The notes beneath the pieces are model-generated. The model did not search any database. It saw only the letters and a list, made by a program, of their open reading frames with translations, and was not told the origin of the DNA. This document shows positions 1 to 9,028 of a stretch of 20,451 bases of DNA, piece by piece; positions within the stretch are counted from its first letter, which is position 1, and each line of letters starts with the position of its first letter. Origin of the DNA: Fragilaria crotonensis (lineage: Eukaryota; Bacillariophyta; Fragilariophyceae; Fragilariales; Fragilariaceae); contig JAKSYS010000831.1 in the NCBI GenBank assembly GCA_022925895.1, positions 1 through 20,451 on the forward strand, written 5' to 3'. The position numbers were made by a program, and so were the translations under genes.

Positions 1-603
1 GAGTATGACCAGTATTGGTTCTGTACGCCGTCCTGTATCGTACTGTACTCCGATCAGTTGTCCTTCGACGATTCCCGGGCATTTTCATCGCGGAAATCAA
101 AGTCAACACATTTTTTGAAATGGCCCGGCTTCAAACTTCAAACCATAAGAGCAAGTCTTATCATAGGGTTAAATTTTTGACATTTTAACCCCTGGGGTCT
201 AAATTTTAGATCCTCCACGTCGAACGAAAAAAAGCAAGTCTTATCATTTTTAACTTCATAACTCAAACCCTTTTGAAGAACAGTATGGTAAAATCAAGAA
301 TCGAGCTCCCCTTCTATACTCGTCACTCGTCAACAACGACAACATTGCCGCGGCAAATTTGATTGCCGAAGCAAATCACACCCACAAGAGACTGATGACC
401 ATGGGGTGAGCATTGTGGAACGACAATGGAACAAAATCAACAGGAGTGTTCACATCTCTGCTCCTGAGAACAATGCGTTGTGGAGGTGACATTGTTGTGT
501 ATGCAGTACTACTAGTACTAGTCGTATGCATACATGTAGTGATGTGTGACATCCACACCATGCCTTGACGAGCAGAATTCGTGCCGAAAAAAAGGGGATA
601 GTT
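1..603. other. Left-edge non-coding stretch
   Basis: I see no supportable gene. Short open frames overlap each other on both strands and have no recognisable motif. A 14-bp direct repeat (gcaagtcttatcat) occurs at 151-164 and 234-247, 83 bp apart, in an AT-rich setting. The first 60 bases and about 505-530 contain several tactagtac/gtactgtac type words like those in the promoters further right. Confidence 0.5.
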
Positions 604-751
604 GTATATAATATATTGTTATTGTTGGACTTACCAATACAATATATTGGTATTGTTGGAAACGCCAATACAATATATTGTTATTGTCAGACGAACCAAT
701 ACAATATATTGGTAACAATATATTGCAATATATTGTACATACAATATATTG
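604..751. repeat. AT-rich tandem array built on the palindrome CAATATATTG
   Basis: The 10-bp self-complementary word CAATATATTG occurs exactly at 640-649, 671-680, 702-711, 716-725, 726-735 and 742-751, with one more near-copy at the left end. The first three lie in a 31-bp tandem unit (units begin at 634, 665 and 696 with ccaatac). The unit itself is nearly an inverted repeat (ccaata...tattgg), so the block could fold into several alternative hairpins or cruciforms. It sits about 480 bp left of the first recognisable frame of the decayed transposase. Whether it is an element end, a minisatellite or a MITE remnant cannot be told from the sequence alone. Confidence 0.85.
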
Positions 752-920
752 TTGCGCTTCCCTGCTTTAAACAGCGCCGCAATGGGAAGGAATCGAGGTG
801 ATTTTGATGGCCAAATGATGTCACGCTATGATGGAACAAAAACGACAGGAATATTTCGGCTAACCTTTCAGCGAAGAAGTTCCTTATCTGCCTCTTGATG
901 ATAGTTGAAAGAAGGAAGTA

Positions 921-1255
921 TTGAATGTTGCTAAATGGCTTCAACATGCCCAAGATACAGTGGCTGTTCTCAAGTCAAGCAAATACAACACTGCAAGACA
1001 CTGCAAGATCTACCAAATCAACAAGCACCAAACAAATGACACAAGACAGGAAATCATGGTACTACTACTATTCACAATGCGGCACCCCTACCACTGGCGA
1101 ATCCTGTGCAACAGTTAGTACTAACCACAACAGCTGTCGATTGCAATGCCGGCGGGGGCAAGACAATTTCTACAATTAGTGCTGTGAGTTCACCTCCTCT
1201 GCCTACCAAGAATACGGCAAGCCCTGAACTGTATGTCCTATTGGAACAGTCAAGA
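921..1255 (+). other. Possible decayed N-terminal extension of the transposase
   Basis: Open frames run through this stretch, including one at about 1049-1255 (frame of position 1049) that encodes a Thr/Ser/Pro/Ala-rich linker-like sequence and stops at the point where the next transposase frame begins. There is no conserved motif. The reason to link it to the transposase is only position, strand and codon continuity. It could equally be non-coding. Confidence 0.25.
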
Positions 1256-3125
1256 TGAATGTAACTTGTTTGGATTCAAACTACTGTCGACATTAGATGA
1301 TGTGAGAGATATGCTCAAGGTTCGTGTTGAGCTTTTGCAATCTGTTGGCAGGAGTGAAAACGGATGGCAAAAAGTTATCGAGGGTCATGATCCCGACAAC
1401 CTCTGTTCACCTTCCAATATCTTTGCTGTGAATGGATGATCAATAATCCTATGTCTAGCCTATAAATTGGCAATACTCCACATGAATAAGAAGACATGGA
1501 AAGAGTGTTGTCGGGGTGCCTGTTCACAACTCAATTTACTCGGTGGTGAACAAGCAACGCAGAATCGAGCTGTTCGCGACTGGAATAGCATAATTCGAGT
1601 TCACGGTAGTACATTTCCACATCCAAATCACGCAGTTTGATGTGGAAAGCAGCCACTACCATCCCTATTTCAAAAATACCCTTCTGCGATGGATGAGATT
1701 AGTATCCAGTTTGGTGTGAAACGGATTTTACGACGAAGCAAGTGCTAGTACCAAAGCTATTTCGTCAATGGCAGGCAGAGGTTCAACATAGTAAATGCAG
1801 GATCAAGGATCGAGATCCCCTGCTTACAAAGGAAATGCTTCTTTTTGAAGAATCGAATAAGTACCTTGAGTATTCCAACATGCTGGCGGTGGTTACACCG
1901 ACTCGAGTTCACATACAACATCCAGACGTGGGAAAGGGTACTATGTTGAAGGCCACAAGCGTGATGATGTTGTGGCATCTAGGAAAGCATTTTGTGAAAC
2001 TGACCTGACCGAGATTGAGCCATTGTGCTTGCAGGGGATACAAGTCTTGCAGCATGAGTTGGAGACTTCACTCAGTTTCTTGAATCCTGAATTCGGTTAT
2101 CGATTTATTGATGCTAACGGCAATGCTCACATAGAATTCCATGTCGACAATTGCTCTAGGTATATCAATGCAGATAAGACTCCTAAGCAAAGTGTTCGAG
2201 CACCACAAGGATCAAGGCAATCGAGATTTTTGGTCAAGACGAGAGTGTCTTCTCTCATTTTATTTTTCCAACAAAGAGTTGGATTGGACCGAATCAAGAA
2301 CAAGGACTTTCCCGAAGTCCCTTGGTCCCGAAGTCCCTTGGCGAGGGACTCATGATATCTGCATTCGTATCACGGGACTCTGGATTCGAAATGCCAATAT
2401 CTCATCAGCAGCTCGTAGAAATAAACTCCTTACGACAGGGCACAGAATACAAAGACAAAGTTGCTGCAACTCAAATACTGTCGACTGCTGCCAAGCAGCC
2501 TCTGACTGTATCGCCGTTTGTCAGCAGTCTCCTCATCGGTGCAACTAAGGGTGGATATTGGAATAGTTTCCACAAAGGCGGTTCAGTTGGAAGATGTCGT
2601 AGATTGTTTGAAGATTCTACGTCTCGAGCATGACTTCTTTGTCTTTCTTTTCGATCACAGCCAAGGGCATGCTCGAAGAAAAAATTGTGCTCTTGGTCCA
2701 TGGTGGATGTTGTCAGAGGAAGGGCGCGAGGCTCGAAAGCATGACATTCATACTCCTACTGATGAAGTCAATGCAAGAAAGCTTTCAAACAGAACAAAGC
2801 TCCAACTTGCAAATGCTCTGAGAGAAGAGGCGGGTATCACCGTGGATCCCCTTTGTCCCATGAACGAGATCAAAGAATTCGCCATTCGACATGGGGTCAA
2901 TCTACAGTATCGCAAGATTCATGTAATAGAAGGCTGGCTTGGAAAATCAAAGAGTCTGCTACAAATACTGTGGGAATGGGGATGGATAGATCCTTGTAAG
3001 TGCGAGGCATCGAAACAAGACAAGATTGCAGGCACCATCACAAGGTGGTTTTTGGTGACTTGAAAAAAATAAATTGAGTTCAAAATATATTGATAGTGAA
3101 CGGGGACTATTCACCAAATAAAACT

Positions 3126-3149
3126 ATAATCAACATTTATGTTGATTAT
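3126..3149. repeat. Perfect inverted repeat (11-bp arms, 2-bp loop)
   Basis: ATAATCAACAT, then TT, then ATGTTGATTAT. The arms are exactly complementary. It lies near the left end of the AT-rich block and could be part of an element end or a hairpin. Confidence 0.85.
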
Positions 3150-3189
3150 TCATCGTTTATTTTATTATGACGTTTTAAAATAATTACAT

Positions 3190-3441
3190 ACATCACTTGT
3201 TTTGTTGAGTTAGATCACCATGTGTATTGTGTCTACAATGTTTAAATTGATTACTATGACAATGTGAAATTCATAACAAGCTTAAAACTCTGAGTACGTT
3301 CACTAATTTTAAATGTATCACATATCATATTTTTGTTGATTTATATTGCCATGTAGATTGAGGGCTGACATGAAAATTGAATACTTTGACAATTTCCATT
3401 CAAAACTAGCATTACTAAACTCTGAGTTCACACACACAACT
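3190..3441. repeat. Two divergent tandem copies, period about 131 bp
   Basis: Matching landmarks are spaced 130-132 bp apart: ccatgt at 3218 and 3349, tgacaat at 3257 and 3387, and aactctgagt at 3286 and 3418. Between them the text aligns with many substitutions and small gaps, so the duplication is old. Confidence 0.75.
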
Positions 3442-3965
3442 CTGATCGAATCAAGTTTGAAACCAGATTGTTGCTCCACCTCTTCTCCTCATCCGAAGTC
3501 CACAATACACCACCAATGACAGCAACATTCTTTCTGGCTCAACCCTTATGGTGCCAGAAGCAAGTCAATCCTTGTTGCCTGCATCTGCATTGTGATGACA
3601 GTTGCAGTGTCCTCATTCTCCGAACAAGGACACCACAATTCTCGAATGTTGGTGCTTTTGCCATTAGAGGATTGAGGTGTTGTTGTTTTCTTGATCAGTC
3701 TTGTCGTTGTTGCTGTTGTGTGTGTTACACATACATTTTTGTGATTTGAATCCAGTTCGAGCATCCGCATTTTGAATTCCTGTAGAGATGTACAGAAGTC
3801 CTACGAGCACAACCTCTGGTAATTTTTGTTACAATTTCAAACCGGACAGAGCTGGAATAGTAAATTATTAAATATCAGCCATTCACCGGACCTTCTTATC
3901 CTTTTAAGTTAGAAATGACTTTTTATGGTGATATGAAAACACCAACTCAACCTCTTGGAAAAACG

Positions 3966-4115
3966 GTTGCTACTGCAGAAACAAATTTATGTTTTTGTTG
4001 ACTCCAGTAGAAATGAATTTATGGAATCCACCGTGGGTTGACTCCCACAGAAATAAACTTATTGGATCCACCGATTTTGTTTACTCCTAAAAAAATAAAC
4101 TTGTAATAGTTTTAT
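3966..4115. repeat. Degenerate minisatellite, unit about 40 bp
   Basis: Units start with gttgactcc or a variant at 3966 (gttgctact), 3997, 4037 and 4079. Each continues as agaaataaa-ttat-ggatccaccg with changes. Spacings are 31, 40 and 42 bp. It is non-coding and AT-rich. Confidence 0.75.
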
Positions 4116-4879
4116 AAGTCATCGATTCTATCACCAACTCAAAAGAAACATTACATTTAATAGGTTAAAATCTTAATATAAAAAATAAATACGTAGATAT
4201 CACTTTTTAATGTTGAAAATGACCATAATCATAACGATAAACAGTCATTATTGACTACAAGTAGATCAACTCACTTTATGCCATGTTGTGATGACAATTG
4301 CAATTGCCTCATTTTATACTACTGTTAACGGACGAAAAGATCCTCAAACAGGACAGCTTCTTGAATCGTCTTCGCTCCAAGCACTTATGGACCAATGTTC
4401 AGATTTCAAAGATGAAGAAACAGCACTACAGTTTCTTGAAAGCAATTAGGTTTGAGAGTTTTGTTCACTCCAAAGTTTCATTTCGAGGCAAGGGAATAGA
4501 GTACAATTGGCTGGGCATGTGTAAAAGCCAAAATGAGGACAACCCCAATTTGCGAGAAGAAAGGCCGAGCAAATTTCATTGCTTTTGTGATGAAATGCAT
4601 TTGCCCTGAAACGGTGTTGAGTAAGGAGAGGATTAGCTAGAAAGTTTTCTGCGCGTGTGAGAGCATACATATGCATGTATTATCACTTACTATCAAGAGA
4701 AAACGAATGCCATGCAAGCCGGAGGCCATCAAGTCACTCGAGATCCGACAGCGATTCTCAACATTGCCGAGGAACAACATCTGTTATACAAGGAGTTTGA
4801 GCAGTTAATGAAAAAGTTCAAGACACATCGCTGTGCCCTTAACTTTGACAATGGGTTTTGTCGAGGGAGAATTGATTGA

Positions 4880-6332
4880 GATACAATAAGCATACCATGA
4901 TTAATTGTCTGATGATGAGTTCAATCAATTGTGAGAAGTGCGGATGTGCAAGATATGAAACGCACTCGGAACAAAGATTTGATGTCCAAATTGATGACGT
5001 CCACTATAGAATTTACTATCGTACAATCTGTACCACAATGTACCTTGTGCGTGTTGATGGTGAAACCAGCCATACTAGCTATCATGAATTCTTTACTCTA
5101 GGTTATACACAACATTAGCTTCTATGTTGCAAGCAAGAGCAAAAGCACATGACAATGAAGCACTGCCTGACTGGACTGACTGTGAAAGAGAAGTATCAAT
5201 GACAAAACAGCATGTTCAGTATGAGATGCATCCAGATATTCTTGGGAGTGGACATGTCAAGAATCATACCATGGGTGATGGGTGGGGGGCTAGCGACACT
5301 CAAAGTAATGCGAGTAGCTTACTGCTGTGATTTCTCATAAAGTGTGCAGTATGCGTTATGTTCAATGACCATGCAAAAGTTGATGGGAAAGATTCTGCAA
5401 GATGTTGTGGAATTGGAGGTGTTCAAGTTAAGTAACATAAAGAAAATCTATGTTGAGCAAACACAACTGGAATGACTAGGATGGAAGGATATGATACCAA
5501 TGGTAACAGTTCAATAAATAAGTACTGGTCATCAGATTATGAGTCATGATTTAGATTTGGAATGATGCTGGATGTTGGTTTGCCTTACTCCACTCTATGG
5601 TGCCTTGACTCTGTATGTTTATCAGTCTCTCATTTATGGTGCATTGGACTGAATCCTTGTCCTCAGTTGACTCAGTACCATCCTCACCATTCTCCTGATC
5701 TGCCTGATCTAGTATCTTGAGTTCACAGGATGATGCCCATTTGTTGTCACTGCTCAATGCCATGAAGGTGTAGTACATGCTGCTCTGGTGTCCTCTGTGA
5801 ACTGTCTTGCTTGAATGGGGGGCTCTTCCAAAACATCCCTAATGACCTCTGTTGTTGTGACGATGGCCTTGACTTTCACAAGATAAATTTTGGGTGCAGT
5901 TGCTGTGGCTGTGGGCAGTGTCCTCTCCAGACTCTGAGAAGCAAGCCCGCATGTGGCTTGACGTAGGACAGATCGATGCAGTGCAAACGTGGGCTGCAAG
6001 GGGATCGTTGTACCCTGACCTGTCAAGGAGCACGCGGTCGTGTATGAGGGCATCTTTGCATGATGGGCGGTGCACCTGATACGATGACACTATATCTAGT
6101 GAACACTCCAGTGGTACTGAGACGTTGAGTACAAGACGTCTAGCTTGATTAATGGTGCCTGCCGCATGTCAAATTGCAAGATTCAAAATGTAAGCAAGGC
6201 TTCACGTCATTAGAAACCCCGATTGCACCTGTTTGGGAAACACACCCAGTTGATGTCTGGCTCATCGTTGAAGGCGGATGAAGAATTTTACAACACTGTA
6301 GTAGCCCATAAATGAAGTCACGGTGTCGACCG
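4880..6332. other. Unassigned stretch, possible gene relics
   Basis: No gene can be supported. On the plus strand, frames at 4876-5118 (Cys- and Tyr-rich) and 5124-5330 follow directly after the transposase stop and may be element sequence, but carry no motif I recognise. On the minus strand, two overlapping frames (6053-5754 and 5778-5551) could be one decayed reading frame of about 165 residues joined by a frameshift near 5770; its second half is acidic (Glu/Asp/Ser-rich). The last 270 bases (6060-6332) would be the 3' side of the methyltransferase gene. Confidence 0.4.
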
Positions 6333-7295
6333 TCACTCAAAGAAGTCCTTTGCTAACCTTAGAAACGCGAATTCAATGCAGTTTCCACCAGTCAATAGGT
6401 TTGGTTCTTTATGAAAAATGGCATAACCCGCGTCATGCAAATCCTCAAAGAACTTGTCGCTGATGCTATTCCAGGCGTGAACTTCAACCAGAATCTGTCG
6501 AATGTTTTGGTTCAAAATGTCCTTATGGGTGGACCATTCACAACCCTCGCAATCAATCTTAAAGATCTCAATCGTTCGACCAGTATGTCCAAGACGCTCC
6601 ATGGTGTCAGGAAGGCTGACAAACTCAAGACCTTCCAATCCTTTCTTTACTGTCATCGGCTTTCCGTAGCTAGATTTGAGGCCCCATGAGTGATAGTTGG
6701 AACGGTCAAGGCCACTTTGCTCCATCTGTTGAGAGTAATCAGTCGGATCAAAGACATGAATCTCACAATTGGGCAGTTGACGCTGCAGATCCAACTCAAA
6801 GGCAAAATTACCGTTGGATCCGATGCTGTAGACTAAACACTCCCTCTTTTTTGCAATGCGATGAGGGTCACATACCCATTTGTGAGCATCAGTATTGACC
6901 TGGCCGATGCTGATTTCGAACTGACAGGAAAAGTTGGGATCCCAATTGGCTGCGTAATACCTTGTAGCTGTGTCGTTGCTGCCGTTCAATCTGTTTTGAT
7001 AGGGCTGACTGGCGCTGGTAATGGCTTTCATGCGTTGCCACGCGTGAGCGGGAATGTCATCAAAGAACCCTAAACTCTCTCGTAAGGCCAATTGAAAGTC
7101 GTCATCCAACCTCGGCACTTCGGCCTTCTTGCTTTGACTGGAACCTTTTTCCTCCTTGTCACCGTCGTTCTGTTCGGCAATCGTTTTTCTTTTTGTAGCC
7201 GACGGAGTCGTACGGAATACAACTGACGCGAAGAGAAAAGTGAGTAGCACCACCCCACACACTTTATTGAAGGAATATCGTTCACTCTTCATCAT
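6333..7295 (-). CDS. METTL24-like membrane-anchored methyltransferase
   Basis: A 320-residue protein. An N-terminal hydrophobic segment (about residues 11-27) after a short basic stretch suggests a type II signal anchor, placing the catalytic part in the secretory lumen or outside. A Lys/Glu-rich linker (35-60) follows. The C-terminal domain has CDPHRI (142-147), the SAM-binding type motif YSIGSNGNFAFEL (156-168), VFDPTD (181-186) and FKIDCEGCEW (245-254), then a EVHAW strand (271-275). This order is that of the METTL24/Methyltransf_22 group, related to FkbM methyltransferases; substrate unknown. The start is MM at 7295, with the second Met equally possible. The length fits the family with no break. 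A partial broken copy lies upstream at 8309-8622 on the same strand. The family call is from recognised motifs, not from a search. Confidence 0.85.
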   Translation of the reverse strand: MMKSERYSFNKVCGVVLLTFLFASVVFRTTPSATKRKTIAEQNDGDKEEKGSSQSKKAEVPRLDDDFQLALRESLGFFDDIPAHAWQRMKAITSASQPYQNRLNGSNDTATRYYAANWDPNFSCQFEISIGQVNTDAHKWVCDPHRIAKKRECLVYSIGSNGNFAFELDLQRQLPNCEIHVFDPTDYSQQMEQSGLDRSNYHSWGLKSSYGKPMTVKKGLEGLEFVSLPDTMERLGHTGRTIEIFKIDCEGCEWSTHKDILNQNIRQILVEVHAWNSISDKFFEDLHDAGYAIFHKEPNLLTGGNCIEFAFLRLAKDFFE

Positions 7296-8308
7296 TGTGG
7301 ATCTGTGAGCGCGTTCTTGTTGATGTCAAACCATCAACGGGCGCAAGACCACCCCAAGAATGACGAAGTGCTCAGAAGGACAAAAGGTGTTTCTCCGTAC
7401 TTATTTATGATTACAATCTGGGTTACACATTTTTTTCCGCGACCACATGTTTTAATTTAAAACGGATGAGATTTTGTGTTTGAATGTTTGAATGCGCCGT
7501 TGAGAAATGTGTATTTGTGTTTTCTGAACTGCTCCAGTACAAGTACTCCGGTACCAGCAGGAACACTATGTAATTGTAAAATTGATGTTTGGTAGATCCG
7601 CCAAAATGATGTATACTTGTTCAGTGGCTTAACGTCACAAACGATCTAAGGCACTCTGTCAACAAGAGTACAAACGTCCCACAGTTTATCGCGAATACTT
7701 GATTTTGCATAGTGACTATTTAAGGCATGAGCTATCACCTGCGGTCTTCGTTCGAAAGTGTGTTCACGTCCCTGCTCCATGTGTCATGTGCATGGCTGGC
7801 CATTCTCAAGGATAGTAAACATCAGGTCATGGAACCCAGACAATTCCTACCACCACCACTCACCGCTGCCTGCGGCTCCCATCCGGCAACCGGCAACCAA
7901 CCTCAGGAACGCAAGTGCACCAGGTCACCCAACTCCAAACAATGCTCTCCGTACTCAGTACTCTACCTACTTATTAAGATCACATTCTTCTCTGCTGGAT
8001 GACCACAGGACTGATAACCATCATGTCCCGCCCAGCAAGGCTGTGTTCAACGAGTAGGACCCCATAACATTGTGCTAACTTCTTTTTGGTCTTCGACAAT
8101 GGTCTCGATCATTTTTTGCTGCCATCCTACATTTTGAATTTGCTGCGAAGTTTGTTCAAACGTGGGCAAGGCTTCTCATTGTTACGAACTCTATCCCTGC
8201 CGAGATTGGAAGCAAGCACACTTTGTACATGTTTCCATGATACCTATAAAAGTCTTATGAAGGTATAATGTAAATGCCGCCAAGCAAAGGTATCCATGTT
8301 AACGACCG
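7296..8308. other. Spacer between methyltransferase gene and its broken copy
   Basis: About 1 kb with no supportable gene. Overlapping plus-strand frames at 7727-8057 are rich in Pro/His/Ser and have no motif. The first part (7296-7600) should hold the promoter of the methyltransferase. A GTAC cluster occurs at about 7539-7556. The bases just outside the start codon (tgtgagcgc) are shared with the matching position of the broken copy. Confidence 0.45.
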
Positions 8309-8622
8309 TCAGTTAAAATATTCCTTTGCCAACTTGAGAAAAGCGAATTCCATGCACTTTCCAGCTGTGTACAGGTTTGCCTCCTTATGAAAAATGGCAT
8401 AACCCGCGTCATGCAAATCATCGAAGAACAGGACAGTATCGTTATTCACAATTTGCACTTCAACAAGTATCTGTTGAATATTTTGGTTATTGTGCGTCCA
8501 GAGCAGTGTGATTTGTTGCCGATGGAACAGTACGGAAAGCGACTGTCGCCCAAGAGAAGAGCGGGGATCACGACACCGCTCACTCGTACCCAGGAACATC
8601 TTGCACGCTTTTCACGCTTCAT
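8309..8622 (-). pseudogene. Internally deleted copy of the METTL24-like gene
   Basis: Read on the minus strand, the 5' end (ATG at 8622, MKREKR..., then a hydrophobic stretch) aligns in DNA with the first roughly 100 bases of the intact gene, including the leader gcgctcaca just before the ATG. The text then jumps to the last roughly 70 residues: NIQQILVEV, FFDDLHDAGYAIFHKEANL, GKCMEFAFLKLAKEYF and a TGA at 8309-8311. The intact gene has NIRQILVEV, FFEDLHDAGYAIFHKEPNL and GNCIEFAFLRLAKDFF at the same places. About 650 bp, including the SAM-binding motifs and the KIDCEGCEW motif, are missing. The two remaining pieces are in different frames. The copy is therefore non-functional as a methyltransferase. 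A same-strand position 1 kb away suggests tandem duplication followed by deletion. Confidence 0.88.
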
Positions 8623-9028
8623 TATTTTGGTTGTGTGAGCGCTCATTGTGCAACCAACCAGAAACGGATATCCGGCAACGGGTGCATATGAACAAACCGG
8701 CGTTTCTACCCATGCCCATGCCGATGGTCACGTCCTGCAACATGTGGCGACCGATGTATGACATGTGACGAGTGACGAGTCACGAGTGATCAGAAAGCAA
8801 AAAACGCTTCCTTTCTGTGGATGCGTACAGTAGAACCAGTGTCGAGTACTTGGACGTCAGTCACGTCTATGATACGGAGACCTCCAGTATGACATATCAG
8901 TCAACCCTACCAACTGTCCTGGTACAGTACTAACATACTACTGTTAGAGTACCAGCTACAGCATAACATATTTCCCTACCAGTAGCCGGTACTCCGACTG
9001 CCTCATAACTTTTCGTCGCAGGAATTGA
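8623..9028 (+). promoter_or_regulatory. Upstream region of the RsgA-like gene
   Basis: Contains a short direct repeat, gtgacga-gtgacga-gtcacga-gtgat (about 8764-8790), and a GTAC-rich segment (8920-8995: ggtacagtac, gagtacc, ggtactcc). No gene is seen. Promoter function is inferred only from position before the ATG at 9029. Confidence 0.5.
8853..8867. promoter_or_regulatory. Candidate bZIP/CRE-like site
   Basis: GACGTCAGTCACGTC contains ACGTCA next to a second half-site CACGTC. ACGTCA/TGACGT are the core words of CO2/cAMP-responsive elements known from diatom carbonic anhydrase promoters. It lies about 160 bp upstream of the RsgA-like start. A word this short can arise by chance. Confidence 0.3.

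Larger units (their letters stand above)
3064..4310. other. AT-rich block splitting the transposase
   Basis: Between the IDPCKC text ending near 3003 and the resumption at NGRKD (4330) the gene has no recognisable coding text. The block is visibly richer in A and T than its flanks. It carries a hairpin (3126-3149), a divergent 131-bp tandem duplication and a 41-bp degenerate tandem repeat. A roughly 30-bp segment at 3590-3620 (ttgtgatgacagttgcag) resembles 4286-4316 (ttgtgatgacaattgcaa). It is most simply a nested insertion of a non-autonomous element. An alternative is a long decayed intron, since GTAAGT lies at 2996-3001, but no matching acceptor is clear. No convincing gene: short frames at 3468-3749 on both strands lack motifs. 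Confidence 0.55.
1233..4879 (+). pseudogene. Decayed DDE-type transposase gene, interrupted
   Basis: A broken gene readable only by changing frame. One frame covers about 1233-1938, with stops at 1437-1439, 1638-1640 and 1746-1748. It includes HTH-like text (DWNSIIRVHG, TFPHPN) and TCWRWLHRLEF. The next frame (1939-2200) reads YYVEGHKRDDVVASRKAFC and GNAHIEFHVDN. Then 2211-2570 reads FGQDESVFSHF and SLGEGLMISAFVSRDSGF. Then 2572-3061 reads FLFDHSQGH and EGWLGKSKSLLQILWEWGW. After an AT-rich gap it resumes at about 4316 (NGRKDPQTG, LQALMDQCSDF), then GKGIEYNW, KGRANFIAFVMKC, ARKFSARVRAYICMYY and THRCALNFDNGF, ending with a TGA at 4877-4879. This order of motifs matches, from memory, a DDE/RNase H-fold transposase-like family common in diatom and oomycete genomes. 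Candidate catalytic residues are D at 2238, D at 2653 and E at 4499. At least five frame changes plus stops mean it cannot make a protein. I found no terminal inverted repeats. Confidence 0.72.

Noticed and set aside
604-751. CRISPR-like array
   Set aside because: The units are about 31 bp with no unique spacers; the repeats directly abut and are AT-rich palindromes.
565-801. 78-residue frame through the AT-rich array
   Set aside because: The peptide is only a translation of the CAATATATTG tandem repeat.
7727-8057. Two overlapping plus-strand frames in the methyltransferase spacer
   Set aside because: They overlap in different frames, are low in ordered sequence, and show no recognisable domain or conserved start context.
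8086-8268. 60-residue frame downstream of the broken methyltransferase copy
   Set aside because: It is short, has no motif, and does not match the sequence that follows the intact methyltransferase gene.
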